Assembly: GCF_014204815.1 (NCBI RefSeq)
Contig: NZ_JACHMC010000001.1
Location: forward strand, 1,674,001 to 1,738,000
Reading direction: 5' to 3'
From: Micrococcus flavus
Lineage (GTDB): Bacteria; Actinomycetota; Actinomycetes; Actinomycetales; Micrococcaceae
Length of the DNA stretch: 64,000 nucleotides
A program made the translations under genes and the position numbers. Positions 31,373 to 40,280 of the stretch are shown piece after piece. The notes under the pieces are model-generated. The model had not been told where the DNA came from. It made no database searches and worked only from the letters and a program-made list of their open reading frames with translations. The stretch's first letter is position 1; each line of letters starts with the position of its first letter.

Positions 31373-32403
31373 GGACCATGCCCGCCGCCGCCGTGTCCGC
31401 CGTGTCCGTCGCCGACCTCGGTGCCTCCTACGGCGCCGCGCCCGTGCTGGCCGGCGTCGACTTCGAGCTCGCCACCGGCGAGCTGCTCGCCGTCCTCGGC
31501 CCCTCCGGCTGCGGCAAGACCACGCTGCTGCGCTGCCTGGCCGGGTTCGAGCGCATCGAGGCCGGGCGCATCAGCCTGGCCGGCGACGTCGTCGCGCTGC
31601 CCCGCGTGCACGTGCCGGCGCACCGCCGGCAGGTGGCGGTGGTCCCGCAGGAGGGGGCGCTGTTCCCCCACCTCTCCGTGGCGGAGAACGTGGGCTTCGG
31701 GCTCCGCCGCCGCCGCCCCGGGCGCGTGGCCCGCATCCGTGAGTGCCTCGCCCTCGTGGGCCTGGCGGGCCTGGGCGAGCGGATGCCCCACCAGCTCTCC
31801 GGCGGACAGCAGCAGCGGGTGGCGCTGGCCCGCGCCATGGCCCCACGGCCGCCGCTGATCCTGCTCGACGAGCCCTTCGGCGCCCTCGACGCCGCCCTGC
31901 GCACCGACCTGCGCCAGGCCGTCCGCCGCGCGCTCAAGGAGGACGGCGCCACCGCGGTGCTCGTCACCCACGACCAGTCCGAGGCCCTGTCCGTCGCCGA
32001 CCGGGTGGCCGTCATGGAGGGCGGGCGCCTGCGGCAGGTCGGCACCCCCGAGGAGGTCTACGCCCGCCCGTCGGACGCATGGGTGGCGCAGTTCGTGGGC
32101 GAGGCGGACCTGCTGCCCGTCCTGGGGACGACGCCGGACGGCCGTGTCCGCACCGCGGCCGGCGCGGTGGCCGGGATCGGGACCGGGACGCGCGCCGTCG
32201 TCCGGCCCGAGCACGTGCGCCTCACGCAGGGTGGCGAGGGGGTCACGGCTCGGGTGGTGGACGTGGAGTTCCGCGGGCACGAGCACCTGGTGGCCCTGGA
32301 GCTGCCGGACGGGACCGCCGTGCGGGCCCGGAGTCTGCGTGCTCCCGCCCCCGGCTCCGTGGTGACGGTGTCCCTGACCGGGGCCGTCGCCCTCGTGGAC
32401 TGA
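31369..32403 (+). CDS. fbpC: Iron(III) ABC transporter ATP-binding protein
   Basis: A 344-aa ATPase. Walker A is GPSGCGKTT, the Q-loop is in VAVVPQEGALFPHL, the signature is LSGGQQQR, Walker B is LILLDEPFG and the H-switch is in VTHDQSEAL. A C-terminal TOBE-like regulatory domain (about residues 260-340) includes AVVRPEHVRLT. The start overlaps the permease stop as ATGA; ATG 31378 is an alternative. It powers ferric iron uptake with the two preceding products. Confidence 0.93.
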   Translation: MRTMPAAAVSAVSVADLGASYGAAPVLAGVDFELATGELLAVLGPSGCGKTTLLRCLAGFERIEAGRISLAGDVVALPRVHVPAHRRQVAVVPQEGALFPHLSVAENVGFGLRRRRPGRVARIRECLALVGLAGLGERMPHQLSGGQQQRVALARAMAPRPPLILLDEPFGALDAALRTDLRQAVRRALKEDGATAVLVTHDQSEALSVADRVAVMEGGRLRQVGTPEEVYARPSDAWVAQFVGEADLLPVLGTTPDGRVRTAAGAVAGIGTGTRAVVRPEHVRLTQGGEGVTARVVDVEFRGHEHLVALELPDGTAVRARSLRAPAPGSVVTVSLTGAVALVD

Positions 32404-32444
32404 GGGCCGCCCGCCTCGGCGGGGACGGCTGGCATGATGTGCCG

Positions 32445-34760
32445 GTGCCCGTGACCGCTCCCGCCCCCTCCCGCCGCCTGCTCGTGGTGGACAACCGCGA
32501 CTCCTACACGTTCAACCTCGTGCAGATCCTGTCCGCCCGGGCGCACGAGGCCCACCCGGGGCTCGAGGTCGTCGTGGTGGGCGCGGACGAGCCGGCGGCG
32601 GCCCGGGCGGCCCTGGCGGACCCGGGCCTGGCCGGCGTCGTGGTCTCCCCCGGCCCCGGCCACCCCGGACGCCCCGGGGACTTCGCCGTGTCCGGGGAGG
32701 TGATCGACGCCGTCCTGGCCCGCGGGGACGGCGCCGACGCCCTGCCCCTGCTCGGGGTGTGCCTGGGCCACCAGGGCCTAGCGCTGCGGTTCGGGTGGGA
32801 GGTCGGCCCCGCCCCGGAGCCCCGGCACGGCTGGATCAGCGCTCTGCGCCACACGGGCACCGGCCCGTTCGCAGGCCTGCCGCAGGGCACCCGCGTCACC
32901 CGGTACCACTCCCTCGCGGCGACGCCCGGACCCGGGGCCGACCCGCGCCTCGTGCCGACCGCCTGGAGCGAGGACGGCGTGGTGCAGGCCGTGGCGGTGG
33001 AGGGTGCGCCGTGGTGGGGCGTGCAGTTCCACCCGGAGTCGATCGCCTCGGAGGACGGTGCGGCGATGCTGCACGCGTTCCTCGCGGAGGTGGAGCGGCG
33101 GCGGCCGGGGAGCGCCCCGGCCGGGGGCACGAGGCCGGATCACCGCGACGAGCGCAGCCGGCCGGATCCCCGGGGGTCCATCTCACGGGAGCCGGCCCCG
33201 GACGGCCCGGCGCTGCACGTGGCCGTCGAGGATCTCGACCCGGACGCCCTGCGCGCCCTCGGCCACGATCTGCGCTCCGCCTGCCGCGCCGTGTACGCCC
33301 GCGCGCTCACCCGCGGGGCCGGGTCCTTCTGGCTCGACTCGGCCCGCACGGACGTGGGCACGGCCCGGTGGTCCGTGCTCGGGGACGCGGAGGACGTCCT
33401 CCCGGACGGCCGCCCCCGGGTGCTGCGCGTGGACCGCGCCGACGCGGCGGACCACGCGGCGGTCCTGTGGGACGCGCTCGCCGCCGCGGCCGCGCCCCGT
33501 CCCGTCCGCGGCGGTGAGGGCCTGGCCTTCCGGGGCGGCCTCGTCGGGTTCCTCGGCTACGAGGCGGGCCTGGCGGGCCTCGGGGTGGCTCCGCCGCGCG
33601 CGGCCGGCCCGGCGGGCCTGCCCGACGCGTGGTGGGCGCGGCCCGCCCGCTGGGTGGCCGCCGACCACGCGGCCGGCACGCTCCACGTGTGCGTCGCCGG
33701 TCAGGACCCCGACGACGCCGCCCGCGCCCTGGACGCGTGGCTCGCCGCGGTGCGCGGGGCGCTCACGGCAGAGAGGCCGCACACCGGGGACGACGCGGAG
33801 GCCCCGAACGCGGCAGCCGCCCGCGGCGAGGACGCCGGCGACGAGCCCCTCGAGGTCCCCGGGACCTGGCGGCACAATCGCGCCGAGTACCGGGGTCTCG
33901 TGGAGCGATGCCGGTCCGCCCTCACGGCCGGCGAGTCCTACGAGCTGTGCCTGACCAGCCGGTTCGACGTGGACCCGGGCGTCGGAGAGCGTGTCGACCC
34001 GCTCGCCCTGTTCCTGGAGCTGACCGAGCGGACCCCGACCCCCTATGCGGCGCTGCTCGAGGTGGCCGCCGGCCCCGGCGAGACGGACGCGGACGGCGGG
34101 TTCGCCGTCGTGAGCGCCTCCCCGGAGCAGTTCCTCTCCGGCGCCGGCGGCGTGTACTCGACGAAGCCCATCAAGGGGACGACGCCCCGGCACGCGGACC
34201 CCGTGGCGGACGCGGCGGCGGCCGAGCACCTGACCACGGACCCGAAGACGTTCGCGGAGAACCTGATGATCGTGGACCTGCTGCGCAACGACCTCGGCCG
34301 CGTGTGCGAGCCGGGGTCGGTGCACGTGCCGGCGCTCATGCAGGTGGAGTCGTACGCCACGGTCCACCAGCTGGTGTCCACGGTGCTCGGCCGGGCGGCC
34401 GCGGGCGTGACTCCCGTGGACGTGGTACGGGCGCTCTTCCCCGGCGGCTCGATGACGGGCGCCCCGAAGCTGCGGTCGGTGCAGCTGCTGGCCGGGCTGG
34501 AGGGCGCCCCGCGCGGGGTGTACTCGGGGGCGCTGGGGTTCCTCGGCGCCGACGGGCGGACGGAGCTGAGCATCGTGATCCGCACCGCCGTCCGCGACGC
34601 GGCGGGCCGGTGGAGCGTGGGGGCCGGCGGGGCCGTGGTGCTCGACTCCGACCCCGACGCCGAGGCGGACGAGGTGCTGCTCAAGGCGCGGTCCGTGCGC
34701 CAGGCGATGGCGCGCGTCGCCGAGGCGACCGACGACGGCGCACCCCGCCGCGCGACCTGA
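32445..34760 (+). CDS. pabAB: Fused aminodeoxychorismate synthase (PabA-PabB)
   Basis: A 771-aa bifunctional enzyme making 4-amino-4-deoxychorismate for folate. The N-terminal amidotransferase (about 1-200) has VVDNRDSYTFNLV, nucleophile Cys in LGVCLGHQGLAL and the His-Glu pair in VQFHPESI. A charged linker leads to the chorismate-binding half with ESYELCLTSRF, YSTKPIKGTTPR, DLLRNDLGRVC and GGSMTGAPK. PabB rather than TrpE is indicated by the fusion and the PIKGT block. GTGs at 32439, 32445 and 32451 are possible; 32445 sits 6 nt behind CATGAT and is chosen as leaderless. Confidence 0.92.
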   Translation: MPVTAPAPSRRLLVVDNRDSYTFNLVQILSARAHEAHPGLEVVVVGADEPAAARAALADPGLAGVVVSPGPGHPGRPGDFAVSGEVIDAVLARGDGADALPLLGVCLGHQGLALRFGWEVGPAPEPRHGWISALRHTGTGPFAGLPQGTRVTRYHSLAATPGPGADPRLVPTAWSEDGVVQAVAVEGAPWWGVQFHPESIASEDGAAMLHAFLAEVERRRPGSAPAGGTRPDHRDERSRPDPRGSISREPAPDGPALHVAVEDLDPDALRALGHDLRSACRAVYARALTRGAGSFWLDSARTDVGTARWSVLGDAEDVLPDGRPRVLRVDRADAADHAAVLWDALAAAAAPRPVRGGEGLAFRGGLVGFLGYEAGLAGLGVAPPRAAGPAGLPDAWWARPARWVAADHAAGTLHVCVAGQDPDDAARALDAWLAAVRGALTAERPHTGDDAEAPNAAAARGEDAGDEPLEVPGTWRHNRAEYRGLVERCRSALTAGESYELCLTSRFDVDPGVGERVDPLALFLELTERTPTPYAALLEVAAGPGETDADGGFAVVSASPEQFLSGAGGVYSTKPIKGTTPRHADPVADAAAAEHLTTDPKTFAENLMIVDLLRNDLGRVCEPGSVHVPALMQVESYATVHQLVSTVLGRAAAGVTPVDVVRALFPGGSMTGAPKLRSVQLLAGLEGAPRGVYSGALGFLGADGRTELSIVIRTAVRDAAGRWSVGAGGAVVLDSDPDAEADEVLLKARSVRQAMARVAEATDDGAPRRAT

Positions 34761-34815
34761 GCTTTCCGTCAGGACCTGAACCGACGGACGCGGTCTTGAC
34801 GGAAGGTTGAGGTCA
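34758..34815. terminator. Imperfect long inverted repeat between pabAB and the sirtuin gene
   Basis: TTTCCGTCAGGACC and an imperfect complement (GGTCTTGACGGAA) form a stem that extends outward to CCTGA and TCAGG. It probably ends pabAB transcription, but it also lies just upstream of the sirtuin promoter and could be an operator. Confidence 0.45.
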
Positions 34816-34845
34816 GGCGGGGCGCCCGCTCCGTACGCTGGTCGC

Positions 34846-35658
34846 ATGACTCCTGACCGCTCCGCAGCCGACCTGGACCTGCCCGAGCTCGACGCCGTCC
34901 GTGACCTCGTGGCCCGGGCCGAGCGGCCCGTCGTCCTGACCGGGGCGGGCATGTCCGCCGAGTCCGGGGTGCCCACGTTCCGCGACGCGCAGACCGGCCT
35001 GTGGGAGCGCTACTCCCCTGAGCAGCTGGCCACGGAGGAGGCGTTCCTGGCGGACCCGGGCCTCGTGTGGTCCTGGTACCTGTGGCGGGCGCGCATGGTG
35101 CGCGGGGTGGAGCCGAACGCGGGGCACCGCGCGGTGGCCGCGTGGCAGGCGCGGGTGCCCGGGCTCGTGGTGGCCACGCAGAACGTGGACGACCTCCACG
35201 AGCGCGCCGGCGCGGACGTCCTGGCCCACCTGCACGGCTCCCTGTTCCGGTTTCGCTGCGCCGAGTGCGAGGCGCCGGCCGAGGTGGACGTGGCGGCTGC
35301 GCACGACGGCGGCCACGCCCCCGGCTCGGAGGCCGACCTCGAGGGGCTCCTGCGGACCGAGCCGCCGGTGTGCACGGCGTGCGCGGCGGGCCGGGTGCGC
35401 CCGGACATCGTGTGGTTCGGGGAGATGCTCCCCGCGGACGCGTGGGATGCGACCTACGCCGCACTGGACTCGTGCGACCTGTGCGTGGTGGTCGGCACGT
35501 CCGGGCTCGTGCAGCCGGCCGCGTCCCTGCCGTTCGTGGCGCTGGGCGCGGGGGCGCCGGTGGTGGAGGTGAACCCGGACGTCACGGAGCTCAGCTCTGC
35601 CGTGACCCACCGCCTCGCCGGGCCGGCCGGCCTCGTGCTGCCGGCGCTGCTGGCCTGA
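34846..35658 (+). CDS. cobB: Sir2-type NAD-dependent protein deacylase
   Basis: A 270-aa sirtuin that removes acyl groups from lysines using NAD. Visible motifs are GAGMSAESGVPTFRD, TQNVDDLHERAG, catalytic His in HLHGSLFRFRC, two zinc Cys pairs (CAEC and CTAC) and GTSGLVQPAAS. A Tyr-x-x-Arg (YLWRAR) at the acyl pocket is typical of class III enzymes that prefer succinyl or malonyl groups. ATG 34846 lies 6 nt behind TACGCT, pointing to a leaderless mRNA. The zinc region carries a slightly long acidic insertion. Confidence 0.92.
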   Translation: MTPDRSAADLDLPELDAVRDLVARAERPVVLTGAGMSAESGVPTFRDAQTGLWERYSPEQLATEEAFLADPGLVWSWYLWRARMVRGVEPNAGHRAVAAWQARVPGLVVATQNVDDLHERAGADVLAHLHGSLFRFRCAECEAPAEVDVAAAHDGGHAPGSEADLEGLLRTEPPVCTACAAGRVRPDIVWFGEMLPADAWDATYAALDSCDLCVVVGTSGLVQPAASLPFVALGAGAPVVEVNPDVTELSSAVTHRLAGPAGLVLPALLA

Positions 35659-35697
35659 GGTCGGCGCCCCCGGACGCTCCGAGGGGAGGCTGCCGGC

Positions 35698-37110
35698 TCA
35701 GACCCACTCGCGGTGGAACGTCTCCCCGCGCACGAGGGTCCGGTGCCACTCGATCGCGGTGGAGTCCGTCAGCGAGGCCACCTGGTCGATCACCACGCGG
35801 GCGCGGGCTGCGTCGTCATCGGCCTCCCGCCAGTCCGCGGCGAACATGGGGTCCAGGTAGCGGTCCCCCGTGGACTGCAGCAGGTCCACCAGCTCGGCCA
35901 GCAGCTCGCGCTGCCGCGCGTAGAGCGGCTGGCGCTGCTCCGCGGTCATCACGAAGGCCGCCGCGATGCCCTTCATCACGGCGATCTCGTGCTCGGTCTC
36001 CGCGGGGACCACGACGTCGGCCCCGTGCCGGGTCAGCGGCTCGTTGCCGAAGACCTCGCGGGTGGCCTCGAAGGCCGCCGCGCAGAACCGGCCGATCAGC
36101 TGGCTGGTCATGTCCTTCATCGCCGCGAGCGCCCGGCGGGTGCCGTCCATCTCCGCGACCCACACGTCCAGGGACTCGAGCCGCGCCAGGGCGGCCTCGA
36201 TCTCCGCGAGGTCCCCGCCGGGCAGGTACCAGTCCCGGGTGGTCTCCACCACGCGGCGGCGGTGCTCGGCGTGTTCGGTGACCCAGCGCAGCTGGAACGC
36301 GGTGTTGACCACGCCGTCCTCAACGTCGTGCACGGAGTAGGAGATGTCGTCCGCGAGGTCCATGACCTGGGCCTCCATGGACTTCCGCATTCCCGGCACG
36401 CCCTCGCGGAACCAGCGGAAGACGGGCAGGTCGTCGGCGTAGACACCGAACTTCTTGGAGCGCTTCCCGTTGGGCTTGAGCGGGGCGTCTTCGCGGGTCC
36501 ACGGGTACTTGCACGCCGCGTCCAGGGCGGCGCGGGTGAGGTTCAGCCCGGCGGAGGAGCCGTCGTCGAAGGTCTTCTTCTGCTCCAGGCGGGCCAGCAG
36601 CCGCAGGGTCTGGGCGTTGCCCTCGAAGCCGCCGCACTCGGCGGCCACGGCGTCCAGCGCCTTCTCCCCGTTGTGCCCGAACGGAGGGTGGCCGAGGTCG
36701 TGGGACAGGCACGCGGTGTCCACGAGGTCCGGGTCGCAGCCCAGGGACCGGCCGAGCTCGCGGCCGACCTGCGCGACCTCGAGCGAGTGGGTGAGCCGGG
36801 TGCGGGAGAAGTCGTCCACGTCCGGGGCCACGACCTGCGTCTTCGCCCCGAGCCGCCGCAGGGCCGCCGAGTGGAGCACACGCGCGCGGTCCCGTTCGAA
36901 GTCCGAGCGGTAGGAGTTCTTCGGCGGCTCGGCCAGCCACCGCTGCCGGTCCCACGCGGAGTACCCGGGCGTGAGGGCGGGCCGGCCCGCGTACGGCGGA
37001 CGCCCCTCGGGCCCGAACAGCACGGGCTGGGAGGCGCGGCGCGCACCGGGGGCGCCGCCCGACGTCGTGCCCGCCCCCGCGGACGACGACGGCGTCCCCG
37101 CCTCAGCCAC
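35698..37110 (-). CDS. dgt: dGTP triphosphohydrolase
   Basis: A 470-aa HD-domain enzyme that cleaves dGTP (and related dNTPs) to the nucleoside and triphosphate. Motifs: RVLHSAALRRLGAKTQV, RTRLTHSLEVAQVGREL (first His), SHDLGHPPFGHNGE (His-Asp) and MDLADDISYSVHDVED (last Asp). The first 45 residues are a variable Ser/Gly/Ala tail. GTG 37110 overlaps the end of the dusB frame by 8 bp, so the two were co-translated. Length is normal for the actinobacterial type. Confidence 0.94.
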   Translation of the reverse strand: MAEAGTPSSSAGAGTTSGGAPGARRASQPVLFGPEGRPPYAGRPALTPGYSAWDRQRWLAEPPKNSYRSDFERDRARVLHSAALRRLGAKTQVVAPDVDDFSRTRLTHSLEVAQVGRELGRSLGCDPDLVDTACLSHDLGHPPFGHNGEKALDAVAAECGGFEGNAQTLRLLARLEQKKTFDDGSSAGLNLTRAALDAACKYPWTREDAPLKPNGKRSKKFGVYADDLPVFRWFREGVPGMRKSMEAQVMDLADDISYSVHDVEDGVVNTAFQLRWVTEHAEHRRRVVETTRDWYLPGGDLAEIEAALARLESLDVWVAEMDGTRRALAAMKDMTSQLIGRFCAAAFEATREVFGNEPLTRHGADVVVPAETEHEIAVMKGIAAAFVMTAEQRQPLYARQRELLAELVDLLQSTGDRYLDPMFAADWREADDDAARARVVIDQVASLTDSTAIEWHRTLVRGETFHREWV

Positions 37111-38432
37111 CGGAGACGTCCAGCTCGGCGGCGGCGATCATGGCCTTCTGCTCGGCGTTGAGCTCGCGGGAGTCGAGCCAGCCGTCCGGCAGGTGGGGAC
37201 GCTTCGGGGCGCCGGCCCGGCCGCGCGGGCCCTCGGCGGCCTCGCCCGGGTAGGGGGCGTCGCGGTCCACGCCGTCCAGCAGCTCGCGGAGGGTGGCCAG
37301 GTCCGGCACGGTGGACAGCGCGGTGCGGATCTCGGAGCCGACGGCGTAGCCCTTGAAGTACCAGGCCACGTGCTTGCGGATGTCCCGCAGGGCCTTGAGC
37401 TCGTCCCCCTCGAAGGTGTCCACGAGCAGCTCGGCGTGCCGGTACAGCGTGTCCGCCACCATGCCCAGGCTCGGGTGGAACCGGTCCGGCCGTCCCTCGA
37501 AGGCCGCCTGCAGGTCGCCGAACAGCCACGGGCGGCCCTGGCAGCCGCGGCCGATCACGACGCCGTCCACGCCGGTCTGCTCGACCATCGCGATCGCGTC
37601 CTCGGCGGACCAGATGTCCCCGTTGCCCAGCACCGGGATGTCCGGCAGGGCCTCGCGCAGGCGCGCGATGTCCTCCCACACGGCGGTGCCCGAGTAGAAC
37701 TGGCGGGTGGTGCGCCCGTGCAGGGCGACGGCGGCCACGCCCAGGTCGCGGGCGGTGCGGCCGGCGTCGAGGAAGGTGAGGTGGTCCTCGTCGATCCCGC
37801 GGCGCATCTTCACCGTCACCGGGATGTCCTTCCTCGACGCCTCCGTGACGGCGGCCTTGACGATGGAGGCGAACAGCTCCGACTTCCACGGCAGGGCCGA
37901 CCCCCCCGCCGCGCCGGGTGACCTTGGGCACGGGGCAGCCGAAGTTCAGGTCGATGTGGTCCGCGCGGTCCTCCTCGACGAGCATGCGCACGGCCGCGCC
38001 CGTGGTCACCGGGTCCACGGAGTACAGCTGCACGGAGCGCGGGACCTCGTCCGGGTCGTGCTTGATGATCCGCATGGACTCGGGCTTGCGCTCCACCAGG
38101 GCGCGGGCCGTCACCATCTCGTTGACGTACAGGCCGCCGCCGTACTCGCGGCACAGGCGGCGGAACGCGGTGTTGGTGATGCCCGCCATGGGCGCCAGCA
38201 CCACGGGCACGTCCACCGTGATCGGCCCGAGCTGCAGCGGGGGCAGGGAGAGGCGGTCCGTGGTGGGGGCGGCGTGGCGGCCCTCGTGGAGCTGGTCGTC
38301 GTCGGCGATCCGGCGACCCGCCCCGGCGGCCTTGGCGTAGAGGGCGTGGTTCGGGTCCACGCCGGGGGCGTCGACGGCGGGGGCGCCGGGCATGGCCAGC
38401 GCGGCGTCGGGAAGGGTGTGGGAAGCACTCAT
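37103..38432 (-). pseudogene. dusB: tRNA-dihydrouridine synthase, frameshifted in a G7 run
   Basis: The protein is split over two frames. From ATG 38432 (or 38444) the first frame gives VLAPMAGITNTAFRRLCRE, YVNEMVTARAL and NFGCPVPKVTRRGGG, then leaves frame. The second frame resumes and includes PVTVKMRRGIDEDHL, VAAVALHGRTTRQFY, GNGDIWSAEDA and VVIGRGCQGRPW to the stop at 37103. The break is at seven C on the + strand (37901-37907); six would restore a full DusB of about 443 aa. It is a sequencing error, a recent mutation or a slippage switch. The product would reduce uridine in tRNA using FMN. Confidence 0.9.
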
Positions 38433-38545
38433 GTCAAGGGCCATTCTTCCATCGCGGTCAAGCCGACGACGGTGGCGTCCCCAGGGACGCCGGCCCGTGA
38501 GGTGTCAGCGGCGGCCGAGGGGTGGCACCGCCGCCCCCGAACCGG

Positions 38546-38601
38546 TTGTGATCATGACACGCCGTGCCCGCCAGGGGGCCCGCGGCGTGTCGTGACCACA
38601 A
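38546..38601 (-). terminator. Long hairpin upstream of dusB
   Basis: Arms of 19 bp (38546-38564 and 38583-38601, core GACACGCCG with CGGCGTGTC) differ at two positions and enclose an 18-nt GC-rich loop. It likely ends transcription of the operon 40187-38648 before dusB. Confidence 0.65.
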
Positions 38602-38647
38602 CGTGCAGGGCCGACGGGCCGACGGCGTTGGTGTTCTGTGCCGGCGC

Positions 38648-39163
38648 TCAGCCGTCCGTCCGGGTCCAGGCCGCGCGCATGACGTCATACGGGCCGGGCT
38701 CCGCTCCCTCGACGCCCTCCGGGACCACGTTCTGCATGACCATGGCGAGCGTGCCGTTCTGCAGCCGCACCGCGACGGTCCACCCCCACCCGGAGTACTC
38801 CATGGACACCGCCACGCCCTCGCCGCTGATCGGGTGGGTGCTGATCGGGTCAGTTGAGATCGGGGCGGCCTCCCCGGCAGACCCCGCCTCGGCGACCCCC
38901 TCCAACACGCGGATCTCGGGGGCCTGGTGGAAGTCGTCGGTGAGGGACGCGGTGACGCGGCCGGCGTCGTCGGGGCGGCCGATCACGAGATGGCCGGCCC
39001 GCTCCCCCTGCTCCGGGTGGACCCACGTGTAGTCCAGGGCGAGGGCGGCGCCCCCGGCGACCGGCGTGAGGCGGGCGGCCGAGGGGCCGGAGGCGAAGCC
39101 GTCGGTGGGGAACATCCGGAAGCCGCAGGTGCCGGACCAGTCGGTGGCGGGGAACAGGCTCAT
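38648..39163 (-). CDS. Conserved hypothetical protein
   Basis: A 171-aa soluble protein that I do not recognise. It opens MSLFPATDWSGTCGFRMFP, then alternates hydrophobic strands: ALALDYTWVHPEQG, HLVIGRPDDAGRVTASLTD, GVAVSMEYSGWGWTVAVRLQ. This resembles beta-barrel or lipocalin-like proteins of the DUF1579 kind, but the match is weak. There is no signal peptide. ATG 39163 overlaps the upstream stop as ATGA, so it is the third gene of a coupled operon headed by the ankyrin protein. Confidence 0.62.
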   Translation of the reverse strand: MSLFPATDWSGTCGFRMFPTDGFASGPSAARLTPVAGGAALALDYTWVHPEQGERAGHLVIGRPDDAGRVTASLTDDFHQAPEIRVLEGVAEAGSAGEAAPISTDPISTHPISGEGVAVSMEYSGWGWTVAVRLQNGTLAMVMQNVVPEGVEGAEPGPYDVMRAAWTRTDG

Positions 39164-39762
39164 GGGGCGATCCTCCCATCCGCCACGACCGCCAGCTGAG
39201 GCAGGATCCGGCACAGGTCCCGCAGGAACGACGCCAGCTCCTCCCCCGCCACCGGCTCGGTCCGGACGCCGAGCACGTCCTCCGGCCAGCCCTTGGCCCA
39301 CCGCAGCGGCAGCCCGTGGCGTCGCGCGGCGTCCGCCTTGGCCTTCGCCGCCCCGATCCGCCCGCCGCCGGCGCTGCGGGAGATCCTCACCGGGCCGTCC
39401 GGGGCGCACACCGCCTCGGCCGCCTCGCTCACGCGGCGCAGGGCGCCGATCCAGGCGGGGGCGGCGCCGTCGTCCTCGGGGTGGGACGCGGTGACCTCCC
39501 CGGGGGCCATGACGACGCCGGCCGTGGCGTGGAAGCGGTCCGCGCGGCAACGGACGGGGGTCACCCAGGCCGCGACCGCGCGACTGCCGGCCGGGGGCGA
39601 CCGCTCGAGGCGCACCGTGGGATGCGGGCCGGCGACGTCCGCCGCCACCCGCCAGCCGGGGCCGAGCCCCGCCTCCAGCTCCGCGGCGAGGCCGGGGAGC
39701 TCGGTGCGGAGGCGGTCATAGAGCCGGTCGACGTCGGCCGCACCGGCGGAGCGACGCGTCAC
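39160..39762 (-). CDS. Peptidyl-tRNA hydrolase-like C-terminus, otherwise hypothetical
   Basis: A 200-aa soluble protein. The N-terminal half is variable (RLYDRLRTELPGLAAELE). The C-terminal half has SGGGRIGAAKAKADAARRH-type basic residues and GWPEDVLGVRTEPVAGEEL. This is only vaguely like the Pth2 or ribosome-associated folds, so I do not assign a function. GTG 39762 overlaps the ankyrin gene stop as GTGA, and its stop overlaps the next start as ATGA, so all three are made together. No membrane segment or known catalytic motif is visible. Confidence 0.55.
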   Translation of the reverse strand: MTRRSAGAADVDRLYDRLRTELPGLAAELEAGLGPGWRVAADVAGPHPTVRLERSPPAGSRAVAAWVTPVRCRADRFHATAGVVMAPGEVTASHPEDDGAAPAWIGALRRVSEAAEAVCAPDGPVRISRSAGGGRIGAAKAKADAARRHGLPLRWAKGWPEDVLGVRTEPVAGEELASFLRDLCRILPQLAVVADGRIAP

Positions 39763-40187
39763 CGAGGCTCGCCCGCGGCGCCGTCGAGGAGGGCGAGCAG
39801 CTCGGCCGAGCCGGTCATCTGCGCGGTCTCGCGTGCGGTCGGGGTGCCGGCGTCGGGGTCGGCGCCGGCGGCCAGCAGCAGCCGCGCGGACTGCGCGTCC
39901 TGCTTGAAGACGGCGCACACGAGGGGCAGCTGGCCGCGGTCGTTGGCGAGGGCCGGGTCCGCGCCGAACTCCAGGAGCATGGCCACGGTCTCGGGGCGGC
40001 GGTGATACGCGGCGAGGGTCAGGAACGTGTCCCCGCCGGTGTTCTGCAGGTCCGGGCTGACCCCGCGCCGCAGGAACGTGCCCAGGAGACCGGTCTGTCC
40101 GTGGCGGGCGGCGTCGAACAGCCGCCGGGCGAGCTCGAGCTCGTCCTCGTCGACGCGGGTGGGGCTGGTCTGGGGTGCCTCGGACAT
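39759..40187 (-). CDS. Ankyrin-repeat protein
   Basis: A 142-aa soluble protein with about three ankyrin repeats: LFDAARHGQTGLLGTFLRRG, then GDTFLTLAAYHRRPETVAML and GQLPLVCAVFKQDAQSARLL, each ending in GxxPD or GADP turns. Such proteins bind other proteins. In bacteria, short cytoplasmic ankyrins of this size occur as first genes in small operons, sometimes with catalase, but here they precede two unknown genes coupled by GTGA and ATGA. ATG 40187 lies 7 nt behind GAGACT, so transcription may be leaderless. Confidence 0.85.
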   Translation of the reverse strand: MSEAPQTSPTRVDEDELELARRLFDAARHGQTGLLGTFLRRGVSPDLQNTGGDTFLTLAAYHRRPETVAMLLEFGADPALANDRGQLPLVCAVFKQDAQSARLLLAAGADPDAGTPTARETAQMTGSAELLALLDGAAGEPR

Positions 40188-40280
40188 GCCCGCCAGTCTC
40201 CCGTTCCCCGCTCTGACCGGGGAGGTCTCAGGACCCGCACCTCGGGGAACACCCTCAAGTCCTTCAGTGTTGAACCACCC

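Noticed and set aside
31743-32444. Upstream extension of the pabAB frame through the iron ATPase gene
   Set aside because: This part is out of frame with fbpC and has shadow composition; the conserved PabA domain begins after 32445.
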